Source: Diphasiastrum complanatum (lineage: Eukaryota; Streptophyta; Lycopodiopsida; Lycopodiales; Lycopodiaceae). Taken from it: a DNA stretch of 64,000 bases. Each line of letters begins with the position of its first letter. Position 1 is the stretch's first letter. The stretch is taken from contig CM055113.1 of NCBI GenBank assembly GCA_029204225.1, positions 14,006,406 through 14,070,405 of the forward strand, in the 5' to 3' direction. Positions 35,987-46,700 of the stretch are shown in pieces. The notes beneath the pieces are model-generated. The model was not told the DNA's origin. It did not search any database and saw only the letters and a list, made by a program, of their open reading frames with translations. The translations under genes were made by a program, and so were the position numbers.

Positions 35987-37113
35987 TTCCTCCAACATGA
36001 CCTTGATGGTCTCATTGATGAAATGACTTCCACGATCACTGACTAGCTCCACCGGGCATCCGAAGCGCACAATGATATTTTCATATAGGAACTTGGCAGT
36101 GGTCCTAGCATCAGCTACTCTTACTGCCTTGGCTTCGACCCATTTGGTGAGGTAGTCTGTGGCTACGATTATGTATCGAGCCTGGGAACTCCTTGCTGCA
36201 GGGTGAATTGGACCAATATAATCCAATCCCCACTTTTCGAATGGTGTTTGGGCTAAGACCGGGTGCAGTAGGTCATAATTCAATCTCGTTGGTCTTCTTG
36301 CCCTTGGCACACATCGCACTTTTTCAAGTATTCCTCCGTATCCTTATGAATCGTTGGCCACCAACATCCTGATTGGAGGATCTTGCGAACTGTAATGTCG
36401 GATTCAAAATGGCCTCGACCCATGCCTTCATGTGAAAGCGAAATGATCTGGGTGGCTTCATGAGGAAGAATACACCGCTGAAGAATTCCGTCTGGTCCTC
36501 TTCGATACAACTGGCCGACAATCAGCGGATAAGGTCTAGCCTTCAAGATCAATTTTCGCTGTTCCGCCTTTGGTAGTGATTTGTTTGGTTGGCCCCGCAT
36601 AAGATATTCAACAATGTCGGCAGCCCATTCTGGTACTGTGTCCACGTAAAATAAGGCAGCATCTGCCAGCTCATCGTCGGGTTGGATTGCAATCTCCTTC
36701 CCCTTGATTCGTGACACATGATCTGCCATGTAGTGCTGTTTTCCCTTGCGAATTACTATCCGAAAATCAAACTCCAACAACAGAAGTAGCCATCTGGTGA
36801 TTCTTCCGGTGTTGCAGGTTTTGTTAACGAGATAGAGCAAGGGTTGATGGTTCGTATAAAAAGCAAAATGTGTGGCCATTAGGTAGTGACGAAATTTCTT
36901 AACCGCATAGATCATTGTCAGTGCTTCCCGCTCTGTGGTTGAATAATTCATTTCGGTATCACTGAGCTGTCGGCTTGCAAATCGGATTGAAAAATTCTTT
37001 TTGTGTTCACCTGGCTGGGTTAAGACTGCTCCAACTGCATACTTTGATGCGTCCGTATGCACGTGAAACTCAATAGACCAATTGGGTGGGCGTAAGATTG
37101 GTGCTGAAACCAA
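35987..37113 (-). pseudogene. G1 RNase H and integrase, frameshifted and truncated
   Basis: RNase H at the start of the stretch (HTDASKYAVGAVLTQ; FYTNHQPLLYLVNK) is followed by the integrase HHCC zinc domain (HEGMGRGHFESD; CDVCQG). Near 36290 the frame shifts, then the integrase core continues with its first two acidic residues in LDYIGPI and VSDRGSHF. It is cut before the catalytic glutamate by the junction with LTR sequence. Confidence 0.9.
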
Positions 37114-38108
37114 TGTATCCTTAAGCTTCTGGAAAGCCTTTAGGGCTTCTTCGTTCTAATGTGGATCCGTTGTGAGTTTGTAAATTGGTCGGGCTAACTC
37201 CGCAAAATCAAGAATGAATATCCTATAATAGTTAGCATGACCCATGAAGATGTAGACTTCGCGGATCGTCCCCAGTGGTGGTAGATCAACAATGATCCTG
37301 ATCTTTGATAGATCTGTGGCAATCCCGTGTCTTGACACTATATGGCTGAGAATCAAGCCATGTGTCACCCAGAATTGATATTTTTCTAGATTCAGGGAGA
37401 TCTGGTAGTCGCGGCATTTTTGTAACACCTTCTCCAAATTGGATAAGTGTTCTGAGTCTGGTCCATGCACGCACAGATCGTCCAAGAAAATTTTCAGAAG
37501 TTTTTGCAAATAATCTTTAAATGCCGCCTGCCTGCCTCGCTGGAAAGTGCTTGGGGCATTGCAAAGTCCGAATGGCATCACTTTATAGGCATAGGTTCTC
37601 CATTCTGTGGCAAACGCTGTCTTGTGCTGGTTCTGGGGGCTATCTTCACCTGTTTGTAGCCGTTGAAGCCCTCTAGAAAACTGTAGGCTTCGGCGCCAAC
37701 TACTCTGTCGAGGACACTTTCCATAAATGGTAAAGAAAAATGATCCTTTTTGGTGACTGCATTTAGCGCCTTCAGATTCACACAAATCCGCATTTTGCCG
37801 TTCTTCTTGGGTACTATAACTATCGGTGATACCCATTCCGTGTGCGCGATTTCATAAATGAAATCTGCATCCATCAGCTTCTGCAACTCCTGCTTGATCA
37901 GTTCTGTATAATTCGGATTGCAGCGGTAATAACAACTTATCTTGGGGACTGTTCCGTCCACCAAGGGTAAGGTGTGTTGGACTACTGTTGGTGGAATGCC
38001 CTTCAAATCACTATAACTCCAGGCAAAACAGTCTTTATACTCCACCAACAATGATTGTAACCGTGCTACATTTATCATATTCACTCCAAATGTGATTGGT
38101 GTGTCCAT
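37114..38108 (-). pseudogene. G1 reverse transcriptase
   Basis: The domain starts with SYSDLKGIPPTVVQHTLPL, continues through IVVPKKNGKMRICVNLKALN and VMPFGLCNAPSTFQ, and reaches the palm IFLDDLCVHGPD. It is split between two frames near 37600-37840 with a stop near 37155. This is typical of the gypsy (Ty3) family. The N-terminal side is joined directly to the protease region by a deletion. Confidence 0.9.
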
Positions 38109-39208
38109 AGTGTAACACTTGGGTGAAGATGTACTGGGTTCAGGATCTGATTCATATTGACATTAGTTGCTAATGCATCCGTCCATATCACGACATCCGT
38201 CTCTGAATCATAGTGACCTCCCTTGGCTGGCCTTGGGCGATCAATCGTATGATCTATCGTAGATGATTCGTCATCAGCTTTGGGTGCAATAGGTTTCACC
38301 GCCGATGTGGTTGGATCAACTTTTACAGCCTGCTCTCTGTTTTCGAAGGTGAGTTTCCCCGTACCTCAGTTGTGTACTACTTGCGCAGTCCTCAACCATG
38401 GTCTTCCCAGTAAAACACGGTATGCAGTTGGAGATTCAGGTATATCCATGACTACAAAAGTAATCACAAACTGCATGCCTGCTATCTTTACAAGGATATC
38501 GGCAACTACACCTTTTGGTTTTATACAGGATTGATCTGCTAGCTTGATGGCGAATCTTGCTGGCTTCAATCCTTGTAAATCCCATTTTTCATATAAAGTA
38601 GTGGAGATCAGATTGACACTCGATCCTTCATCTACCACTGTCGCCTCGTCCTCGTATCTCTTGTGTTTGATTGGCAAAGTGATGTTGTGTTCCTCACTTT
38701 CCCATGCTGCTCCGATGTGGAGGACGTTATTTGTTTCATCATAGCCTGCACAATATATGGGCTCATGCGCTACTGGCTCCTCGTCCGCTTTGGCCCATTC
38801 AGCTAGAAGGCTTTTCGCTTGTGGTGCAATCCGCAGTAGTTCTTCGAGTGGTAAACTAACATGGCTTGACAGCAAAAGTGTGAGCCTTTGAGTGTGTGGT
38901 TCCTCGGGCTCCACCATGTGAAAAGGTGGTTCATGTTGGTGCAACCGATCATTCTGATCAGTGCGCAGTGGTGAGCCCGCTTGCGGTTCCCATTCAACGC
39001 CAACTGGAGGTTCCGTGGGATTGTCTTTTTCTTGCTCTTTTTCCTCCGCTTGTGCTTTCTGTACCCAGTGTGTTATTTTCTGGTACTGTCTTCTTTTTTC
39101 TCTCACATTTGGATGTGGCACTGAAGTTGAGGGTTGGTCGTCAGTGACCGATGATGGTGGTGAGGGAGCCACTTCCTTCCTCTTCTGTGTTCGCGTAACA
39201 GCTAACAC
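38109..39208 (-). pseudogene. G1 protease region
   Basis: A 280-codon open frame (39208-38366) with a retropepsin-like domain. The active-site phrase VVDEGSSVNLIST differs from G2's LVDGGSGVNLIST, which carries the expected D-x-G context (DGG against DEG). Also seen are IKLADQSCIKPKGVV and AYRVLLGRPWLR, both usual in plant gypsy proteases. A stop at about 38366 interrupts what is open in G2. Confidence 0.85.
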
Positions 39209-39223
39209 AAGAGCGTGGAATTG

Positions 39224-40742
39224 TCACTCTTGTGATGACATCTCCGCTGGAACTGCTGGTTGTTGTATCGCAATGAAGTTGAGAGGTGCACTGGTTCCAG
39301 GTTTAAATGGACAATTCTTGAAATAGTGTCCATAACCATATTGTCCCTTGTAGGGACATTCCGCAATTCTGTGTCCTTTGTCGCATCCGTAGCAGCCGTA
39401 ATTTCTTCCGCCTTGACGCTGAGTTTGAGCTGCATAGGCCGCAACATATTCATTTATGGCAGGATCCATAAATGGTTCATCTGGTCCGTACCATTGCTGC
39501 TGCTTAGGTTGAGGTGGCATTTGAATCTCTGGTTCCGCTGCTGTCAGGTTTACATGGGCCACTTGTTGATTGGCTGGCCCTGGTGGTGCAGGTAAGGCCA
39601 TACGCTGTTGTTGATTCAGTGCGCCGTATCTTGGTGCCGCGTTGGGTGCCCCTTGATGGTAAGGATACGAAGTCTGATAAGGCCTTCTCTTCTGTTGAAC
39701 AATCTAGGGGTTAAACAGGCAAAATGTCGTATCGTGCGATGTTGCATTGCACAGATGGCAGAATCTATGTGTCAGTCTCAAATTTTTCTTTAGGACTAGA
39801 CACTCGTTCATTGTATGGTTTTGCGTGCACACTGAACACCATACATTCTCCTATCGAGGATACTGCAGCTGGTTTGGTTCCGGTTGATGTGGCGTTACTG
39901 CTATAGCTCCCTGTAAGGCTTTCAGTTTCTAGTCAAACTGCGCCGTAAGTTGCTCCATCTGTTGTTTGTGTAATTTTGTCATTTGCTCCAACAACAGTTC
40001 TATGGATAGAGCGGATGCGTTTGATGATGATGATGCTAACGAGGGAGTAGAAGTGTGGGTGGATGGATATTCATCGTCGAATATCTCATCTTCTTCCCTA
40101 ATGACATCTTCCATAGCTTCTTGTAGAGTAGCGTACTGCTCCCGTCGTTTCAGGTTTCTTCTGATGCTTCGTGGTAGTTCGGCTAGGAACCACATGATCA
40201 CCGCATGATCGGGAGTTAGGGCTGCACTGCACTCGAATCGTAGGTGTTTGACCCGTTCAATATAGTCCCTGACCCTTTCTCATTTTCCCATCTTGACTTT
40301 GCTCAACAGGAGAAACGGGTCTTTCCGGAACTTTCTTGGGTTAAAGCGCGTAATGAGAGCCACTTTAACCGCTTCCCAGGTAGATTTTTCTTCCTCTGAT
40401 AGGTTGAAAAACCAATCCTGAGCCACTGCCAATAGGGACATGGGGAACAACATCAGCTTTTCCGTAGATGTCCGTTCGTCGTAGATTTCACAAGCTTGCT
40501 CGTAGATATGGAGGAATCGGATGAGATCTGATAATCCGTCATATTTTAGTACTTCCATCCGAGGTGCTCTCCGGACTGCTTGCAAGGGAGCGACAGGTAC
40601 GGGTTGGCCCATTGGATCCATTGGTGCTGGTTCCGGTTCTGCCTCTTGTTGCACAACTACTAATATGAGAAGGTGTGGTGCTTGATTTGCTATCCTTCGT
40701 GCTATTGATCGTCCCGATCTTAGATCCGATGGTGGGTTCCAA
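39224..40742 (-). pseudogene. G1 gag
   Basis: Capsid-like sequence at 40654-40280 (YDGLSDLIRFLHIYEQACEI; WFFNLSEEEKSTWEAV; RFNPRKFRKDPFLLLSKVK), then a coiled segment at 40201-39929 (ELPRSIRRNLKRREQYATLQ; LLEQMTKLHKQQMEQL) and a Pro/Gln-rich zinc-knuckle area at 39601-39224 (CYGCDKGHRIAECPYKGQ). Frame breaks separate the parts. This is the standard gag layout of plant gypsy elements. Confidence 0.85.
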
Positions 40743-41993
40743 AGTGGTTGGATTTTGCTTGTACAGTGGAATGCAGTCTGGATCTTAAAGATCTGATCAA
40801 TATGAAATTTAGGCCCTTTACGTTGGTTTTTCTTGGATAACTTCTTACTCCTTGCACTGATTGACCTGAGATTTTGACAGTAGCTGGATCTAATGCAGAT
40901 CTTTCCACTGATCTAGTCTGCGAGGGTTCTCTTGTGCGAGGGTTGGCTGTGCGAGGGTTCTTTAGCTGTTTTTGCAAATAGAAAACATGATATCTCTCAG
41001 ATCTTTGGGAAGTAACTCTCACAAGGCTCATAGTAGTTGGATCTAGGTCAGATCTCACTATACGATTCTCTGCGAGAGTTAACTCTCGCAAGAAGTGAAT
41101 TTCAATGTCTGCGAGCGTTCAAAACCACTTTTTGGGCTTGATCTTCACCAAATCTCAAAACTAACTCTTGTAGGCTTCATCACTGATGGAAATTAACATT
41201 CTGAATCGATCTGAGAGGGTATGCGAGAGTTCTTACTGGAAGGATTTGCTGGATCTTCACTTTTTAGTGATTTTTTAGCACTTAAACCCAATTTTTTGCC
41301 CACTGGAATCAAACTAACTCTCGCAAGTTCTTCTGTGTCCTTGTCTCACAAAGATGGAACTTTAGAATCCTTTGCAAGAGTTCCTGCCCACTAGAACTGA
41401 AAAATTTGGTGTCTGCGGGGGTTCATTGGTACTTTTTCGTCTTTTTTTTATTGGGAACTCTCACACAGACACTTAAACATCAAACTAACTCTCGCAAGCT
41501 TCTCTGTGTCCTGGTCTCACTGAGATGGAACTTCAGAGGTGTCTGCGAGAGTTCTTATGAAGATTTGAACTTTTTAAGATTTTTTTCAAGGTTTTTTGAA
41601 TTTTTTATGATTTTTCAGTGATTTTTGCAATCTGCTTGGAACTAACTCTCACAGGCTTCTATGCAGGTCTGGGACAGTACCCTGGAGGTACTGCCAGTCA
41701 TGCAAGGGCTAATTCTCACTGGTTTTGGAGATATTAAAATCTGATGAGATTTTAGGCTCTTTTTTCCTCCAAAATGCAGATTGGTGTGTTTTTTTGGGTT
41801 TTTTGGCTGGTTGGTTTGGGTTTCAAGCCCTTAGAGGCTGTTCAGGGCCTCCTCTACCCTCTCACACCTCCTCCGCTAGCTGTGAAAAAAAAAAAACAGA
41901 AAACTAACTCTAAACTCCCAAAAATCTACCTAAAACTACTCTAAAAAGCAAGAAAATAGCTAAAATGCAGCTAAACTAGTTAGTGGAAACCTA
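40743..41993 (-). repeat. G1 leader with repeated ACTCTCGCA segments
   Basis: Between the primer site and gag lie four diverged copies of a roughly 160-bp unit. The phrase CTAACTCTCGCAAGCTTCT...GATGGAACTTCAGAG recurs near 41155, 41310, 41485 and 41640. G2 has the same leader at 52909-53756. Confidence 0.75.
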
Positions 41994-42011
41994 TCCCCGA
42001 CAACGGCGCCA
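41994..42011 (-). other. G1 primer binding site (tRNA-Asp type)
   Basis: The minus strand reads TGGCGCCGTTGTCGGGGA, one base from the complement of the plant tRNA-Asp 3' end as I know it. It is one base from the LTR end (CCCTACA). This sets the element's orientation and 5' end. Confidence 0.85.
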
Positions 42012-42012
42012 C

Positions 42013-42407
42013 TGTAGGGTTTAAGATCTTGCGTAGTATAGCCCTCCCGCCTGTTAACAAGGGTTAGATCACTGGATAGGTACCTAACTATGCATAGATG
42101 CTATTTTTAGTTGTTTCCTACTTCCTCCCTTAACTCTATTCACCACTAACACTACTCTCCCTTAACTCTACTCCTCTACATTAACATTCATCATGATTTT
42201 GGGTGAGGGGTAAGGATAAAAAAGAAGAAGAAGAGAGACGAGAAGAGAGAAAGAGAGAGAGATGAGATGGAGGTTAGCTCAAATGCTCAATGTCATTGCT
42301 TATGGAGAAATCTTAACTGATCACAAACAAAAAGCATGGAAGAAATGGAAATAACAAGCAATCACAAAAATAGCATAAGCAAGAGTGATTAGCAAATGAG
42401 GATGCTT
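42013..42407 (-). repeat. G1 5' LTR (partial)
   Basis: The inner end is CA at 42013-42014 on the minus strand. The stretch contains AG-rich and CT-rich patches. Its outer boundary is inferred from the point where copia integrase coding resumes (about 42408). No clear TG start is visible, so the outer end may be lost. Confidence 0.6.
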
Positions 42408-43327
42408 GAGCTCTCTACTAGATATACTTGGATAGATCTATTTTCAAAGAAAAGTCTTGTATATGAAGCTTTTGTAAAGTTTAATTCTCATATTGAGAAT
42501 CAACTTAGATCTAGTTCTAAGATGTGATGATGGAGGAGAATATATCTCCAATAGGATGAGAGATTTTGTGAGAGTAATGGCATTAAAAGAGAGTACACAT
42601 GTTCCTACACCCCCCAACAAAATGGGGTGGCATTAAAAGAGAGTACACATGTTCATACACCCCCCAACAAAATGGGGTGGTCGAGAGGAAAAATATAAGC
42701 CTATGTGAGTGTGCAAAGTCTTTGAGGCTAGATGCATCTCTACCCATCTCATTTTGGAGAGAAGCCATAATATTATGGAATAGACTTTCAAATAGAGCCA
42801 TTGATGGGATCTCACCATATCAAGCTTTGTATGGCAATAAGCTAAATGTAAAAGATTTGAAAGTGTTTGGATGTATTTGTTATGTCCACATTCCTTTGGA
42901 AACTAGAAAGAAAGAGGATGCAACTTCTTTCAAAGGAATTTTTGTAGGCTTTAGTGAAAATAGCAAAGGTTATAGGATTTTTTATCCTATTTCAAAGAAA
43001 GTAAAAGTTAGTAAGGATGTCTTATTTGATGAAGCTCAATGTTCGATCCATTCAAGTGCATCTAATCCTCTATGTGTCCAAGATCTTGCAAGATCCGAGG
43101 AGGAGCTTTATGAAGATGTGCTTTTGGAAAATCAATTTCAAGAGCCAAAGGGGCCGAGGAGATCTACAAGGAACAAGGCCGAGCCATCAAGGTCTACCTA
43201 TCTTGAAAAGGGAAAGCAAAGGGAAGACTCAAGTCCTTCTACCTCTTACTCTTTTCTAACCACAATGCACCATCAAGTTTTGAAGATGCTAGCAAATCAC
43301 ATATTTGGAGAGATGCAATGCAAGTAG
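42408..43327 (+). pseudogene. Nested copia element: integrase C-terminal half
   Basis: Coding resumes at RYTWIDLFSKKS, just after the gypsy LTR. A 50-bp tandem duplication (starts 42579 and 42629) repeats YTPQQNGV coding and breaks the frame. After it come VVERKN (with the catalytic Glu), SFWREAIILWNRL, LKVFGCICYVHIP, KGIFVGFSENSKGYR and the GPRRSTR tail. The fusion to RT near 43320 has lost the RT N-terminus. Confidence 0.9.
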
Positions 43328-44162
43328 AGTTAAAGCTAGACTTGTTGTTGAAGGGTTTCTTCAAACTAAAGGCATAGATTATGAAGAAACTTTTGCACTT
43401 GTATCAAAGCTTGTAACTATTCGATTGATCATTTGTATTGCTACTTTGTTCAAATGGGATCTCTTTCAAATGGATGTGACCAATGCATTTCTTAATGGCT
43501 ACTTGGAGGAGGAGATATACATGTTGCAATCCGATGGCTTCATCAAGGATGGAGATGAAGACAAGGTTTGCCACTTGAAGAAGAGCCTATATGGCCTTAA
43601 GCAAGCACCTAGAGCTTGGTACTCTAGGTTGCATAACTATCTCTACTCCCTTGGCTTTGTGATTAGTTCTTATGAACCTTCTTTGTACATCAACTGTAAT
43701 GATGGAAATATCATCATATTGGTTCTTTATGTTGATGTTATCATATTGACAGGAAATGATGGTGAAGGCATAAGAAAAGTTAAAGTTGCATTGTCTAGTG
43801 AATTCAAAATGGTAGATCTAGGACTTCTTAAGTTCATACTTGGAATAGAAGTTTCTAGAGGTAGTGATTTCACTTTTATAAGTCAATCAAAATATGCTAC
43901 TTCCATTCTTGAAAGGTTTGGCATGAAAGATTGTAAAGGGATTGAGACCCCTATGGAGCATGTTGTTAACGTTTCTAATGATGGTGATGAAGCATCCTTT
44001 GAGGACATCACACTCTTTAGAAAGCTTATAGGCTCCTTAATCTATTTGACAATCACTAGACCAAATTTGAGTTATTGTGTAAGCAAGTTAAGTCAACACA
44101 TGCAAGGTCCTTTGATACATCATTGGAATAGTGCCAAAAGAGTACTTACATTCTTCTACTAG
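43305..44162 (+). pseudogene. Nested copia element: reverse transcriptase
   Basis: A 285-codon open frame: KARLVVEGFLQTKGIDYEET, FQMDVTNAFLNGYLEEEIY, SLYGLKQAPRAWYSRL, and a palm with YVDV in place of YVDD (LVLYVDVIILTGN), so catalysis is lost. Then MVDLGLLKFILGIEV and the RNase H approach ITRPNLSYCVSKLSQHM. It ends at a TAG at 44160-44162. The N-terminal CKWVY motif is deleted. Confidence 0.92.
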
Positions 44163-44660
44163 ATTTTTTTGGCATTCTCTACTCGGATCCGGATTTTGCA
44201 GGAGAGAAGATGGATAGGAGATTCAGAAGTACATTTGCCACTCTCCTTTGTGGAGGAGTGATATCTTGGCTTTCCAAAAAGCAAGATACAATTTCACTTT
44301 CCTCTTGTGAAGTCGAGTACAAGGCCTTAACCTCAACAACAAAAGATCTCCTTGGCTAAGAAGACTTTTGGAGGAGCTTCAAGTGATGAAGGACGAGGAC
44401 ATCCCTTGCATCTATTGTGATAATCAAGCATCTCAACAAATTGCTACAAATCCTATCTTCCATGCTAGAACAAATCATATTGAGATAGCTCATCACTTTG
44501 TGAGGGAGAAGGTGCAATCCAAGGAGGTACAACTTCATCATATGCCATCGTCCGAGTGTATAGATGATATCTTAACCAAGCCTTTGGCTAAAGATCCATT
44601 TTTCAAGTTAACGTTTTCTCTTGGAATTGTAGATAGATGTACATTGGATTTACCAAGTTA
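44163..44660 (+). pseudogene. Nested copia element: RNase H
   Basis: DPDFAGEKMDRRS, SWLSKKQDTISLSSCEVEYK (with stop and frame change near 44340), then 44368-44661 with CDNQASQQIATNPIFHARTN, HIEIAHHFVREKV and DDILTKPLAKDPF. It lies directly before the polypurine tract. Confidence 0.9.
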
Positions 44661-44674
44661 AAATTGAGGAGGAG
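44661..44674 (+). other. Polypurine tract
   Basis: AAATTGAGGAGGAG immediately before the 3' LTR start. This is the plus-strand primer of the copia element. Confidence 0.85.
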
Positions 44675-45929
44675 TGTTGAAATTGTCACTTCTAACTTGA
44701 TGTAATATGTTAATCTTGAGATTTAGATGCATATTGACATCTCACATGTGTGGAGCTTGTTCCCATGTGTGGAGCCTGTTCCCACTTGTGAAAGGAAGTA
44801 GAAAAGGTACTTGTATAAAGTTAGATTCATTTTAGATCAATCTACAAGTGTGACATTAGAGGAGTTAAAAATCCAAAAAAGACCCTTTGTAAAGATTCTT
44901 TTTATATTTTTTCTCAATTTTTTCTTACACATGGACCAATCAAAACACTCAAATTTGAAATCTACGTAACGTAACTTTTTGAGTCCACATTTTGATTCCA
45001 AACTAAAAATGGCATAACTTTTTAGTAGTAAGTCCGAATTTAGCGAAGTTTGGTGCATTGAAAGCGCTCGACAAGGGCTTTCCAATGATATATTACATGA
45101 CATACTTCTGAGTTACGATTAAAAAGTTATGGCAAGTCAAAAGTATTAGTGTTATAATATTTTAATAATATAAACTACATTTTGCACAAATTCTTAAAGG
45201 GTCTTTTTGGAGCTCAAAACTCCTCTAATGACTTGACTTTTGACTAGAATCTAAGAAAAATTCATTTTGGTCAACACGTGAATGAGTAAATGCTCCCACA
45301 TGTCAAGATGTTGTTCACACTTGTAGATCTGGATGTACTAGATAAGATGTACATATTCTCCTAGATCCTATTTTATAGAGAAGATTCTCGCTTTTTGTGG
45401 AGACAAGCATTTGGATTCTAGCTAGTAGGATAAGTCAACTTTGATCTATGAGCATATCTTGTTCCCACTGGTGGATCTACATGATGTGGCACTCCCCACA
45501 TGTGTGAAGACCTGCTGGACCAGTTTACAGGTCGTTCATGTACTTGATCTATAAAGAGATCATCAAATCTAATGAGAAGTTGATGAGAGATTTCCATTCT
45601 AGCAATTTGCTTGAGATCTACACATTTGTTTTGTGATTTTATGCTTGTAAGCTATCAAATAAGTTTAGTACTCTGCTCTCTGGTCACAATCCGTACTGTT
45701 TTCCACACGTGTGAGGCCGCCCTTGATAGTTTTTTGGTGTTACATCTATTGATCTTGCTAAATAGTTAGAGATTTGCATCTAGATCAAGATCTAGTCAAT
45801 AAAACTTGATGAATTCTTTGATTTGGCAATCAATAACTCTTGTAGATTGATTTGGCAATTAATAACTCTTGTAGATTGATTAGTACAATTAATCATTGTC
45901 CTAAAATCAGAAAATTCACAATTTCAACA
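44675..45929 (+). repeat. 3' LTR of nested copia element
   Basis: Starts TGTTGAAATTG and ends TTTCAACA, a perfect 8-base terminal inverted repeat. Length 1,255 bases, of which 377 are a later insertion (44854-45230). It matches the truncated 5' LTR at 35241-35986. Confidence 0.93.
44854..45230. mobile_element. 377-bp fold-back (MITE-like) insertion in the 3' LTR
   Basis: Ends CATTAGAGGAGTT and AACTCCTCTAATG are perfect inverted repeats, and similarity continues inward (TCCAAAAAGACCCTTT and an inner pair around CATAACTTTTTA). The 5' LTR lacks it: GTGTGA joins ACTTGA exactly across the site. No coding capacity. A target duplication is absent, or at most a TGA that overlaps the inverted repeat. 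Confidence 0.88.
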
Positions 45930-45995
45930 TTTTTTATAACAAGTTATGCTCAAGCAAAGATTAGGCAACGTAATTAGGTGGGAAGAGGTAATTAT
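45930..45995 (+). repeat. Distal end of right inverted-duplication arm
   Basis: After the copia 3' LTR, ATTAGGTGGGAAGAGGTAAT matches the left arm's ATCAGGTGGGAAGATGATTG (minus strand, around 7625-7645). It shows that the copia element split the arm. The match ends where the next LTR starts. Confidence 0.65.
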
Positions 45996-46700
45996 TGTTG
46001 GATTTATTATCTCTATGTCCTATTTCCCATTTTAATCTGCCTCCATTCATGTTGCATATTTACTAACGTTGTCGCGCAGTTTGCATATTTACACGCAAAT
46101 TCGCACAAACAAAGAAAAGGCGAAATAATCGCGACACTGTGTTTTTACACACGTTATGGTGAAAGGCGAAAAAGGGACACTATCTTACAGAATGCCAAAG
46201 GTGCCCTAAAAGCAAAGGCACTCTATAAATCAAATCCTAAGGCTACTCGTAAGAGTGACGTACTTTTTGCATCGTCATCACCAACAGTCACTTTAGCATT
46301 GACTGACGTCGCACCCTTTCCACGCTCACTCCATGCAATTGCACTAACAGATTGGACAACAATTGCAGCCACCCATGATCTCTTACAGACAACACATCCA
46401 CTATGTACTTTCCACATCTGCATATGTATATATACTGGATACCATTTGTGTATTCAGGTTAATGAGTTGATGAGTTGACAATGAGACTATGAGAAGATGG
46501 TGTATGTAAATTAGCTTCAGAAGCTTATCAGCGAGATAGACAAAGTAGATGCCTTGCGCATTGATTCTTGATTGTCAACAATAAGGTTTTATTCCTTTAC
46601 AAATTGTATAAGCTTCGTAGGGCACGCGGTTTCGTCCGCTATTGTCTTGTGCTCTACCGCATTATTGACATGTATACATGATATACTTAATTTGATGCTG
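45996..46700 (+). repeat. Partial copia LTR (LTR B), sister of LTR A
   Basis: Begins TGTTGGATTTATT like LTR A and follows it to the phrase TGACATGTATACATGATATACTTAAT near 46690, then diverges. It keeps about 200 bases (about 46100-46300) missing from LTR A. A TATA-like string CATATGTATATATACTGG is near 46421. Confidence 0.8.

Larger units (their letters stand above)
35987..42407 (-). mobile_element. Ty3/gypsy element G1, minus strand, inside the copia element
   Basis: Read leftward from about 42407: partial 5' LTR, tRNA-Asp primer site, repeat-rich leader, gag, protease, RT, RNase H, integrase. The integrase is cut at 35987, and its C-terminus and the 3' LTR are missing. A sister copy (G2) is at 49037-53756. 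Relative to G2, about 740 bases between protease and RT are absent here (junction near 38060). Confidence 0.93.

Noticed and set aside
38280-39793. Several plus-strand frames
   Set aside because: Antisense shadows of gypsy G1 gag and protease; equivalent shadows occur at 50890-52745 for G2.
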